From an uncultured Gammaproteobacteria bacterium (GTDB lineage Bacteria > Pseudomonadota > Gammaproteobacteria > Pseudomonadales > UBA5518), in assembly GCA_903921135.1 (NCBI GenBank), contig CAIXOY010000370.1, positions 1 to 14,699 of the forward strand: a DNA stretch of 14,699 bases, in the 5' to 3' direction. Below the pieces are notes generated by a model. The model did not search any database and was not told the DNA's origin. It saw only the letters and a list, made by a program, of their open reading frames with translations. A program made the position numbers and the translations under genes. Of this stretch, positions 1 through 6,097 are shown one piece after another; the stretch's first letter is position 1, and each line of letters starts with the position of its first letter.

Positions 1-148
1 GCCCCATGTGCAGGCTGCCCGTGACGTTCGGCGGCGGAATCACGATGCAGTAGGGCTCACCGCTGCCCGAGGGGCGGAAATAGCCACGGCTCTCCCACGC
101 GTCGTACCAGCGCCGCTCGATGTCCTCGGGCCTGTAGGTCTTTTCCAT
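1..148 (-). CDS. valS: Valine--tRNA ligase, N-terminal fragment
   Basis: This is the first 49 codons of a class I aminoacyl-tRNA synthetase that charges tRNA-Val with valine in the cytoplasm; the rest lies beyond the left edge. The protein opens MEKTYRPEDIERRWYDAWES and reaches PPPNVTGSLHMG at about residues 37-48. That is the ValS form of the class I HIGH-type ATP-binding signature, cut off just before its last histidine. The start is the ATG read from 148 on the minus strand, which gives the usual ValS N-terminus; the ribosome site before it is weak. It lies 70 bases downstream of a small gene and holC, an order familiar from Pseudomonas-type gammaproteobacteria, so it is probably transcribed at least partly with pepA and holC. 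Identity is secure; only the fragment is visible. Confidence 0.95.
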   Translation of the reverse strand, partial: MEKTYRPEDIERRWYDAWESRGYFRPSGSGEPYCIVIPPPNVTGSLHMG

Positions 149-218
149 GGGAACTCGTGTGGGATCGGAAAGGGCGGGAGGATACCGTCGTGCTTTCGGG
201 AGGGGCAACCGCGAGGTC

Positions 219-464
219 TTACTCGCCGAGCAGCGCGGCAATCCGTTGCTCGAGGCGTTCGCGCAGTCGCGCCTCGAGGGTTGGCAGGCAATCGTCCAGC
301 AACTCGTCCAGGATGAAGCGCGCGTCGGCCGACAGCGCTGCGCGCTGGTCCGCGCTGAGGCGCGACAGGCCTGCGAGCGGGGAGTCGCCCGGCGTGATCA
401 CATCCACCAGCACCGGGATGGTCTTGCCGGCCAGTGGTGGTTTGCGGCCGTCCTCAGCGCTCAC
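219..464 (-). CDS. Small hypothetical protein between holC and valS
   Basis: An 81-residue soluble protein of unknown function. The N-terminal part has a proline-rich lead followed by IPVLVDVITPGD at about residues 17-28. The rest is a predicted amphipathic helix rich in Leu, Arg and Glu, ending LRERLEQRIAALLGE. There is no signal peptide or membrane segment. No ATG lies in a suitable place. I chose the GTG at 464 because a GAGG ribosome site (470-473) sits five bases upstream. The other choice is a TTG at 500, giving 93 residues. With the GTG start the gene overlaps the end of holC by 11 bases, suggesting translational coupling. I recall short proteins of this kind between holC and valS in Pseudomonas-like genomes, which supports a real gene, but I cannot assign a family or function. 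Confidence 0.72.
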   Translation of the reverse strand: MSAEDGRKPPLAGKTIPVLVDVITPGDSPLAGLSRLSADQRAALSADARFILDELLDDCLPTLEARLRERLEQRIAALLGE

Positions 465-909
465 CGCCGCCTCGCAGGTGTTGCATGTCGTGGTGGGCAA
501 GTTCGTAGCCGCGATCCTTGTAGAAGGCCCAGCGCTTGCGGCTCTCGCCGCGCGCTGCCGCTTCGTTCAGCACCACCTCGGCGACGCGATCGAAGCGGGC
601 GAAAAAAGAGGGGATGCTCTCTCCCAGATTGAGCAAGACATCGTGATGTTCACCGGGGTCGTCGCCGGTTCCCACGACCACCGGGCATCCCGCACGCGGA
701 GCCTCGCCGAGCGCGAGTTCGTGCGGCACGAAGGCGCTGTCGCGGAACTGCCAGAGCATGGCATCGAGCGCGCGCGCCTGCTCCTCGTCCGCGCCGTGTA
801 TGTAGACCCCGTTGCCCGCCTGCCACGCCTTTTCAGCGAGTCGGCAGGCAAAGCTGAGCGCTCCGTGCGGCTCGGCCACCGGCAGGATGTAGAAATCGAT
901 GCGCGTCAT
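454..909 (-). CDS. holC: DNA polymerase III chi subunit
   Basis: A 151-residue protein close in length to E. coli HolC (147). Chi partners with psi in the clamp-loader complex and links the polymerase III holoenzyme to single-strand binding protein during replication. Family features seen are the start MTRIDFYILP, the segment LACRLAEKAWQ-like at residues 20-31 (CRLAEKAWQAG), LWQFRDSAFVPHEL near residues 52-65, the strand with PVVVGTG, and VLLNLGESIPSFFARFDRVAEVV in the second half, with FYKDRGYEL near the C-terminus. The start ATG is read from 909, 15 bases after the pepA stop, so it very probably shares the pepA transcript. No good ribosome site is visible before it, so its translation may depend on coupling to pepA. 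The next gene overlaps its 3' end. Confidence 0.93.
   Translation of the reverse strand: MTRIDFYILPVAEPHGALSFACRLAEKAWQAGNGVYIHGADEEQARALDAMLWQFRDSAFVPHELALGEAPRAGCPVVVGTGDDPGEHHDVLLNLGESIPSFFARFDRVAEVVLNEAAARGESRKRWAFYKDRGYELAHHDMQHLRGGGER
470..473 (-). promoter_or_regulatory. Ribosome binding site deciding the GTG start of the small gene
   Basis: GAGG on the minus strand, five bases before the GTG at 464 and inside the end of holC. The competing TTG at 500 lacks a comparable site. Confidence 0.5.
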
Positions 910-924
910 CGGGGAGGACGTTGC

Positions 925-2409
925 TCAGGCCTTGGAGAGCAGGTAGCGCAGCAGCAGGCCTACCGGGCGTCCCGTGGCGCCTTTGGCTGCGCCCTGTTCC
1001 CAGGCGGTGCCGGCAATGTCGAGGTGCGCCCATTTCTCTCCTGTGGTGAAGCGCGAGAGGAAGCAGGCCGCCGTGACGCTGCCCGCGTTGGGGCCACCGA
1101 TGTTGGCCACGTCCGCGAAGTTGCTCTTCAACTGTTCCTGGTAGTCGTCCCAGACGGGCATCTGCCAGGCGCGGTCGTGGGCCTCGTTGCCCGCGGCGAG
1201 GAGTTCCGCCGCCAGTGCATCGTCGTTGCTGAAGAGCCCCGTCGCGTGCTTGCCCAGCGCCACCACGCAGGCGCCCGTCAGCGTGGCGATGTCGACGATG
1301 CTGCGCGGCTTGAAGCGTTTCACATAGGTCAGTGCATCGCAGAGGATGAGTCGCCCTTCGGCGTCGGTGTTCAGGATCTCGATGGTAATGCCGGCCATGC
1401 TCTTCACCACGTCGCCCGGGCGGGTGGCGCTGCCACTCGGCATGTTCTCGCAGGCGGCCACCACGGCGACCACGTTCATCGCGGGTGCTGTTTCGGCCAG
1501 TGCCTGCATCGTGCCGAGCACGGATGCCGCGCCGCACATGTCGAACTTCATCTCGTCCATGCCCGCGCCGGGCTTCAGGCTGATGCCACCCGAGTCGAAG
1601 GTGATGCCTTTGCCGACCAGTGCGTAGGGTCGCTCGTCCTTGGTGCCGCCGCGATACTCGAGCACGATCAGGCGCGCCGGCTCCCGCGTGCCCGCAGTCA
1701 CGCTGAGCAAGGAATGCATGCCGAGCGCGAGCATCTGTTTTTCGTCCAGCACGCGGCAGCGCAGCCGCGTGTGACGCCGTGCGAGTGCGCGTGCCTGCTC
1801 CGCGAGGTGCGTGGGCGTGCAGATGTTCGCGGGCGTGTTGCCCAGTTCACGGGCGAGGTTCATGCCGCGGCCGATGGCGCCGCCCTCGGAGAGCGCCACC
1901 GACAGCGCGCGCGGGGGTTTTGTGTCCAGGCCCACGGCCAGACGCGCGAGGCGCGGTGCAGGTTCGGGTTTCGACAGGGTGCGGCTGTAACGGTATCCGC
2001 CGGTTTCCGCGAGCATGCCGAGTTGGCGGAGTAACCAGGCACCGTCGCGGTCCTTCACGGCCATGCCCTCCGTCAGCACGACCGCGTCGGTGGTGCCCGT
2101 GGAGCGGATCGTTCCTAGTGCCGACGACAACGCCTTGCGCGCGCCGGCGGCGTCCAGCGTGCCGGGCTTGCCCACACCCATCAGCACCACGCGTGCAGCT
2201 GCGAGCCCCGGCAGCGCATGGGCCACCATGCTGCGCCCGGCAGCACCGCTGAAGTGCTCTGCCGCGATCAGCCGCGACAGCCGCAAGCCGCAGGCGCGGT
2301 CCACCAGGGCGGACGCGCCCTCCAGGCCGGCGCCCTCGCTCACGGGCAACACCAGGCAGCCGGTGCGCAGGGCTGCAGGATCCTTCACGGTTTTCAGTGA
2401 GAGTTGCAT
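925..2409 (-). CDS. pepA: Leucyl aminopeptidase (M17), PepA
   Basis: A 494-residue cytosolic M17 metallo-aminopeptidase that removes N-terminal residues from peptides with two divalent metals. In E. coli the same protein also binds DNA, in carAB control and Xer recombination. The C-terminal catalytic domain holds the full active site. Metal ligands by alignment to the family are K267, D272, D290, D349 and E351. Catalytic K279 and R353 are present, and the family signature NTDAEGRL spans residues 347-354. The N-terminal third is the variable domain. The start ATG at 2409 has GGAG about seven bases upstream. Downstream, holC follows after 15 bases. Upstream, an RDD gene on the same strand ends 55 bases away. 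In many relatives, as I recall, pepA diverges from lptF-lptG at this end; those genes are not here. Confidence 0.96.
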   Translation of the reverse strand: MQLSLKTVKDPAALRTGCLVLPVSEGAGLEGASALVDRACGLRLSRLIAAEHFSGAAGRSMVAHALPGLAAARVVLMGVGKPGTLDAAGARKALSSALGTIRSTGTTDAVVLTEGMAVKDRDGAWLLRQLGMLAETGGYRYSRTLSKPEPAPRLARLAVGLDTKPPRALSVALSEGGAIGRGMNLARELGNTPANICTPTHLAEQARALARRHTRLRCRVLDEKQMLALGMHSLLSVTAGTREPARLIVLEYRGGTKDERPYALVGKGITFDSGGISLKPGAGMDEMKFDMCGAASVLGTMQALAETAPAMNVVAVVAACENMPSGSATRPGDVVKSMAGITIEILNTDAEGRLILCDALTYVKRFKPRSIVDIATLTGACVVALGKHATGLFSNDDALAAELLAAGNEAHDRAWQMPVWDDYQEQLKSNFADVANIGGPNAGSVTAACFLSRFTTGEKWAHLDIAGTAWEQGAAKGATGRPVGLLLRYLLSKA

Positions 2410-2464
2410 GCGGTCTCCGGACGAGGGGCGTGGCGGTGAAGGGGGCGATTATAGGCCGGCGGGA

Positions 2465-2959
2465 TCAGCGCTTGGGCATCACGATCACGCGAGTGCCGGT
2501 CAGGCGGTCGTGCCAGGCGCGGCGCTCATGGTCGATCAGTATCCACCAGTACCCGAAACCCAGACACAGGAAGGAAAGCAACGCGAGGCAGAGCCGCGCC
2601 ACGCCGGTTTTCCAGTGTATGAGTTGCCCGTCCTCTGTCTCGAGCCGCAGGCGCCAGCTCTGCATGCCGAGCGTCTGGCCCGAGCGCGTCCAGAACCATA
2701 CGAAGAACAGCGCTACTGCGAGGAACAACGGCAGTTGCAGCAGAGGCCCCGAGGCGGCGCGCCCGGCCTGCGCCTGGACCTGGTCTGCCCCTGAGGTCCA
2801 CACCCGCAGGCCGATCACGGCAGCGGTCACGGTCCAGGTCACGGCGAAGACGAGGAGGCTGTCGTAGAACATCGCGCCCATGCGCCGCGCAAGGCCGGCA
2901 CGTACCGGTCCGGGGCTCTCTGGTGCGGAGGTGTGGCTGCGGTTATCGTTGGCGGCCAT
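2465..2959 (-). CDS. RDD family membrane protein
   Basis: A 164-residue integral inner-membrane protein of the RDD family, whose biochemical role is generally unknown although some members have been linked to ion transport. After a charged, Pro/Ser-containing N-terminus comes RRMGAMFYDSLLVF at residues 25-38, carrying the conserved Arg and first Asp. Likely membrane segments are 31-54, 73-91 and 119-142. The middle motif SGQTLGMQSWRLRL (93-106) and the end motif WHDRLTGTRVI (149-159, with the last Asp) are typical. The ATG at 2959 lies in the divergent region opposite the response regulator and has only a distant GAGG. It ends 55 bases before pepA and could be cotranscribed with it. Family is confident; function is not. 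Confidence 0.88.
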   Translation of the reverse strand: MAANDNRSHTSAPESPGPVRAGLARRMGAMFYDSLLVFAVTWTVTAAVIGLRVWTSGADQVQAQAGRAASGPLLQLPLFLAVALFFVWFWTRSGQTLGMQSWRLRLETEDGQLIHWKTGVARLCLALLSFLCLGFGYWWILIDHERRAWHDRLTGTRVIVMPKR

Positions 2960-3006
2960 CGGTGGGCGCGGGCCTCATGGGCCGCGACGCGGCAGGGGCC
3001 CGCAAG

Positions 3007-3020
3007 TTACCAAAAGGTAA
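3007..3020. promoter_or_regulatory. Inverted repeat in the divergent control region
   Basis: TTACC, four A residues, GGTAA: a perfect 5-base-arm inverted repeat. It is AT-rich in a very GC-rich 172-base space between the divergent RDD gene and the response regulator. A small operator for the adjacent OmpR-type regulator or another factor is possible. OmpR-family sites are more often direct repeats, so the binder is unknown. Apart from this and a weaker CGCGG/CCGCG pair at 3022-3038, I see no clear promoter in 2960-3131. Confidence 0.35.
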
Positions 3021-3117
3021 GCGCGGAGCAAAGCCGCGGCAAACCTCGCCACCCCACACTGCGCCAGTCAGTGGGGGGACGGTCCGGTGCAATTCATCTC
3101 AGCTATGCGGCGCTCGC

Positions 3118-3122
3118 AGGGG
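3118..3122 (+). promoter_or_regulatory. Ribosome binding site fixing the response-regulator start
   Basis: AGGGG nine bases before the ATG at 3132. It supports that start over an upstream in-frame ATG that would add 15 residues foreign to the receiver fold. Confidence 0.6.
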
Positions 3123-3131
3123 TCAGACGGC

Positions 3132-3821
3132 ATGCGCATTCTCGTGATCGAGGACGACGCCAGTGTGCTCGACTACATCAGCAAGGGGCTGCGCGAGAGC
3201 GGCTTCGCGGTGGACCAGGCGGCGGACGGCAAGGACGGCCTCTACAAGGCGAGTGCGGAGTCCTATGACGCCATGGTCGTCGACCGCATGCTGCCCGGCG
3301 TCGACGGGCTCACCATCGTGCGTACCCTGCGCGGCGCCGAGAACCACACGCCGGCCCTCATCCTGAGCGCGCTCGGCGAGGTCGATGACCGTGTGAAGGG
3401 ACTGCGTGCGGGCGGTGACGATTATCTGGTCAAGCCTTTCGCCTTCGCCGAGTTGCTCGCCCGCATCGAGGCACTCCTGCGGCGCAAGGAATCCGCGGGC
3501 CCTGTTACGCGGTTGCGCGTGGCGGATCTCGAGATGGACCTGCTCTCGCACAAGGTCACGCGCGCGGGCAAGTCGCTGAACCTGCAGCCCCGCGAGTTCC
3601 GCCTGCTCGAGTACCTGATGAAGCACGCAGGGCAGGTGGTCACGCGGACCATGCTCCTCGAGAACGTCTGGGACTACCACTTCGATCCGCAAACCAACGT
3701 CATCGACGTGCACATCAGCCGGCTGCGCCAGAAACTCGACAAGGAGTTCGAGCGCCCGCTGCTGAAGACCGTGCGCGGCGCCGGTTACATGCTCGAGGAG
3801 CCCGAGCCCGTGGCGGGTTGA
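3132..3821 (+). CDS. OmpR-family response regulator
   Basis: A 229-residue two-component response regulator: a receiver domain (about 1-115) joined to an OmpR/PhoB winged-helix DNA-binding domain (about 128-224). Receiver residues are intact: acidic pair D8/D9, phospho-acceptor D51 in VVDRMLPGVDG, S79 and K101 (VKPF). The output domain shows LNLQPREFRLLEYLM, the turn around RTMLLENVWDYHFDP and the recognition-wing ending VRGAGYMLE. The start at 3132 puts the receiver's first strand MRILVIEDD at the N-terminus and has AGGGG upstream. The histidine kinase follows after 13 bases, so the two are almost certainly a cognate, cotranscribed pair. By overall form it resembles regulators of the QseB/PmrA/CusR kind, but the signal and regulon cannot be read from sequence. 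It diverges from the RDD gene, a possible target. Confidence 0.93.
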   Translation: MRILVIEDDASVLDYISKGLRESGFAVDQAADGKDGLYKASAESYDAMVVDRMLPGVDGLTIVRTLRGAENHTPALILSALGEVDDRVKGLRAGGDDYLVKPFAFAELLARIEALLRRKESAGPVTRLRVADLEMDLLSHKVTRAGKSLNLQPREFRLLEYLMKHAGQVVTRTMLLENVWDYHFDPQTNVIDVHISRLRQKLDKEFERPLLKTVRGAGYMLEEPEPVAG

Positions 3822-3834
3822 AGGCCGCTGCCGC

Positions 3835-5214
3835 ATGAGACTCCTGCGGGGCTTCCGCACCAGCCTGTTCCGCTACACCCTGAACTACATGGTGGGCGTC
3901 AGCCTCTCCGTGTTCGTGGTGCTGGCGCTGGTCTACGGCTCCTACACGCTCGGATTTTTCCGCGAGCTGAACAATCTGATTGCCCGCGAGAGCGCCGCTC
4001 TCGCCCTGCGCAACACCGAGGGCGGTATCGATGGCGTGTCCGCGTCGATCGGGGAACGCATTCAGGCGCCCACATTGCCGCGGCTCTTTTATCTGCTTGT
4101 TGATGCTCGGGGCCAGAAACTCGCGGGCAACCTCGCGCGCTGGCCCGAGCGCCTGGGGCCGGTCGAGGACTGGGTCGGCCCGGGAGCCGCCATTCGCCAG
4201 TGGACCGAGTCGGCTGAGCGCCATGAATTCGTGGGAGCGACCACCGTGTTTCCGGGTGGAGAGCGACTGCTGGTGGCGCGTCATTACCAGGACATCACGG
4301 AGTACCTGCGCCTGACGCTGACCGTGGTGGCGCAGGCCATGCTCGCGACCATCGTGCTGGGCAGTATCGGTGCCGCCCTGCTCGCCTTGTTGATGGAGCG
4401 GCGCATCGTGGGCGTGAACCGCTCCATCGCGGGCATCCTCTCCGGCGATCTGGCGCAGCGCATTCCCGTGGTGAACGTGAACGACGACGACTTCGCCCGC
4501 CTGATCGTGAACTTCAACCATATGCTCGACCGTATCGAGCAACTGATGGAGGGCGTGAAACAGCTCTCCGACAACATCGCCCACGATCTGCGCACGCCAC
4601 TGACACGGCTTCGCAACGGGCTGGCGAGCCTGGAGCTCGACGAACTCGGCGAACAGCGCGGCATGGTCGCGGGGCTGATCGAGGAGGCCGATGCACTCCT
4701 TGCCACCTTCAGTGCGCTGCTGCGGATCGCGCAGATCGAATCCGGCAATCGCCGCGCGGCATTTGCGGCGACCGACCTCGCCACCATCCTCGCGGATGTC
4801 TGTGAATTCTACGAGCCGCTGGCGGCAGACCGCGGACTGCACGTGGACACACGTCTCGCCTCGCCCTGTGCCTCGGTCTGCGATCGCGACCTGCTCTTCC
4901 AGGCCTTCGCCAACCTGCTCGACAACGCGATCAAGTACTCGCCCGCCGGCACCACCGTGACGGTGGAGCTCGCGCAGCATGAGGGCGGAGTGGAGGTGGT
5001 GTTTGCCGATCAAGGCCCCGGCATTCCCCTGGCCGAGCGCGACAAGGTCTTCCAGCGCTTTTACCGCGTCGAGGAGAGCCGTAGCGGACATCCTGGCAAC
5101 GGGCTGGGTCTCAGCCTCGTGCAGGCGGTGATTGCCCTGCATGGCGGATCCGTGGCCTTGTCAGACAACTCGCCCGGCCTGCGTGTCAGGGTGTTCCTGC
5201 CACGCGGCACCTGA
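3835..5214 (+). CDS. Membrane sensor histidine kinase
   Basis: A 459-residue inner-membrane kinase that should phosphorylate the preceding response regulator. Order of parts: a short cytoplasmic start, membrane segment about 18-41, an extracytoplasmic sensor region of roughly 118 residues, second membrane segment about 161-187, HAMP about 188-240, then the dimerisation/phospho-acceptor domain with H250 in DNIAHDLRTPLTRLR. The ATP-binding domain has N-box NLLDNAIKYSP (N364), G1 DQGPGIP (392-398) and G2 GNGLGLSLV (421-429). The F-box region QRFYRVEESR (407-416) is also present. All catalytic motifs look complete. The sensor region has no family I recognise and no cysteine pair or metal-binding cluster, so the stimulus is unknown. 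The gene starts 13 bases after the regulator and ends 11 bases from the convergent neighbour. Confidence 0.93.
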   Translation: MRLLRGFRTSLFRYTLNYMVGVSLSVFVVLALVYGSYTLGFFRELNNLIARESAALALRNTEGGIDGVSASIGERIQAPTLPRLFYLLVDARGQKLAGNLARWPERLGPVEDWVGPGAAIRQWTESAERHEFVGATTVFPGGERLLVARHYQDITEYLRLTLTVVAQAMLATIVLGSIGAALLALLMERRIVGVNRSIAGILSGDLAQRIPVVNVNDDDFARLIVNFNHMLDRIEQLMEGVKQLSDNIAHDLRTPLTRLRNGLASLELDELGEQRGMVAGLIEEADALLATFSALLRIAQIESGNRRAAFAATDLATILADVCEFYEPLAADRGLHVDTRLASPCASVCDRDLLFQAFANLLDNAIKYSPAGTTVTVELAQHEGGVEVVFADQGPGIPLAERDKVFQRFYRVEESRSGHPGNGLGLSLVQAVIALHGGSVALSDNSPGLRVRVFLPRGT

Positions 5215-5225
5215 ACTGCGGGGAT

Positions 5226-5987
5226 TCAGCCGCCCGCCGGTAGCAGAGAGATCCCGCTGGTATCCGGATTCAGCGGTTTGCGCTCCGGTTTCAGTTCTTC
5301 GAGAAGCGCGCCGGGCGGTGCGAGCGTGATGTCCTGCGGATCGGGCAGGGCGATGGGTGGTCTCTCTTCCTGGGGTGCCAACCGCGCCCCAGGCGCTGCC
5401 AGAGAGAGCGCAGCGGTGTCCGGCGGTGGCGGTGGTGCCGGAGCGTGATGCCCTTCCAGCAAGTCCGCGCCGGGTGCCGCGATGCTGATATGCGAGGTGT
5501 CGGGCGCGGCCGGCGGTGGCGGGCGGTCTGTGCCGGAGGGGGCTGCAAACACCGATGCCAGTGCGATCCCCGAGGTATCCACCACGACGGCATCCACGGA
5601 GCGCCTCTCATGGGGGGCCAGTACCTCGGAGCCTGGAGGGGCGAGGCTGAGTCCTGTTGCATCCGGGCCTGCAGTGCGTGCGGGCGCAGGATCCGCTGGC
5701 ATGGGTGCCGGAGCGGGTGTTTGAGGCGGCGGGGGCGTGGGCGCACTCTCTGCCGCGACCTCCCGCAGGATGGCGCGGGCACCGGCACGCTGCATCGCGC
5801 TTTCGTACTTCAGGGCGGTCTCGCGGTCGGTGCCGCGTTTCAGCACGTGCGTCCCACCGTCCATCAGTCTGGCGACCGTTTCCGGGGTGGCCTTGAAGAG
5901 GCGGGCCAGATTCTCAGCGACGGTGTCGCGGTGGTTGCCGGCAAGGATCTCGCCGGCAAACAGGATGTCGTAACGGGGTTCAGACAT
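5226..5987 (-). CDS. Unnamed protein with N-terminal compact domain and six-unit motif array
   Basis: A 253-residue, apparently cytoplasmic protein with no signal peptide or membrane segment. Residues 5-76 form a compact alpha/beta-looking domain: YDILFAGEILAG, then NLARLFKATPETVARLM, then GGTHVLKRGTDRETALKYESAMQRAGARA. This resembles an unnamed N-terminal domain I recall from other gammaproteobacterial hypothetical proteins. A Pro/Ala-rich linker (80-106) leads to six units of the form PDTSxISLAxPGAxLLE. They start near residues 108, 136, 162, 189, 215 and 241, a period of 26-28, and are joined by proline-rich spacers. The last unit ends the protein. The start ATG at 5987 has GAGGG nine to ten bases upstream; a longer reading frame extends to 6170 but would cross the promoter region. 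It converges on the histidine kinase and diverges from the AraC gene. Function unknown; the layout suggests a scaffold or binding-motif display protein. Confidence 0.82.
   Translation of the reverse strand: MSEPRYDILFAGEILAGNHRDTVAENLARLFKATPETVARLMDGGTHVLKRGTDRETALKYESAMQRAGARAILREVAAESAPTPPPPQTPAPAPMPADPAPARTAGPDATGLSLAPPGSEVLAPHERRSVDAVVVDTSGIALASVFAAPSGTDRPPPPAAPDTSHISIAAPGADLLEGHHAPAPPPPPDTAALSLAAPGARLAPQEERPPIALPDPQDITLAPPGALLEELKPERKPLNPDTSGISLLPAGG
5229..5666 (-). repeat. Six-unit protein repeat, period 26-28 residues
   Basis: Coding repeat within the preceding gene. Units begin at protein residues 108 (PDATGLSLAPPGSEVLA), 136 (VDTSGIALASVFAAP, the most divergent), 162 (PDTSHISIAAPGADLLE), 189 (PDTAALSLAAPGARLAP), 215 (PDPQDITLAPPGALLEE) and 241 (PDTSGISLLPAGG). 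Conserved positions are P-D near the start, an aliphatic-Ser/Thr/Ala-Leu step and then a P-G or P-A-G turn. The nucleotide copies have diverged, so this is an old array and not recent tandem duplication. Confidence 0.8.
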
Positions 5988-6015
5988 GGGGCCGTCCCTC
6001 GCCGATGGTGGTCCG

Positions 6016-6044
6016 AGTATAAGCGAGCCGTGCAGGGTGCTGCC
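6016..6044 (-). promoter_or_regulatory. Possible promoter of the repeat-protein gene
   Basis: On the minus strand TATACT (6016-6021) matches the sigma-70 -10 box at five of six bases and sits about 30 bases before the ATG at 5987. The -35 position (about 6039-6044, GGCAGC) is poor, so this is tentative. Confidence 0.3.
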
Positions 6045-6060
6045 CGGCGAGCCGGGTATC

Positions 6061-6073
6061 GGGGATAATCCCC
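6061..6073. promoter_or_regulatory. Palindrome covering a possible -10 box upstream of the AraC gene
   Basis: GGGGAT-A-ATCCCC is a perfect 13-base palindrome. It contains GATAAT (6064-6069), a five-of-six match to a -10 element, 28 bases before the GTG at 6098. A protein bound here would cover the promoter, so it is a candidate operator for the AraC-family gene. No good -35 box is visible. It lies in the 110-base divergent space 5988-6097. Confidence 0.4.
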
Positions 6074-6097
6074 CCCACATCCCACGGCAGCCAACAC

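Noticed and set aside
157..2034. Long plus-strand open frame of about 625 codons opposite holC and pepA
   Set aside because: It is antisense to two strongly recognisable genes, has low-complexity Arg/Ala/His/Gly composition and no family motifs; an effect of high GC.
3715..5142. Long minus-strand open frame opposite the histidine kinase
   Set aside because: The kinase on the other strand has every expected motif; the antisense frame is compositionally unlike a protein.
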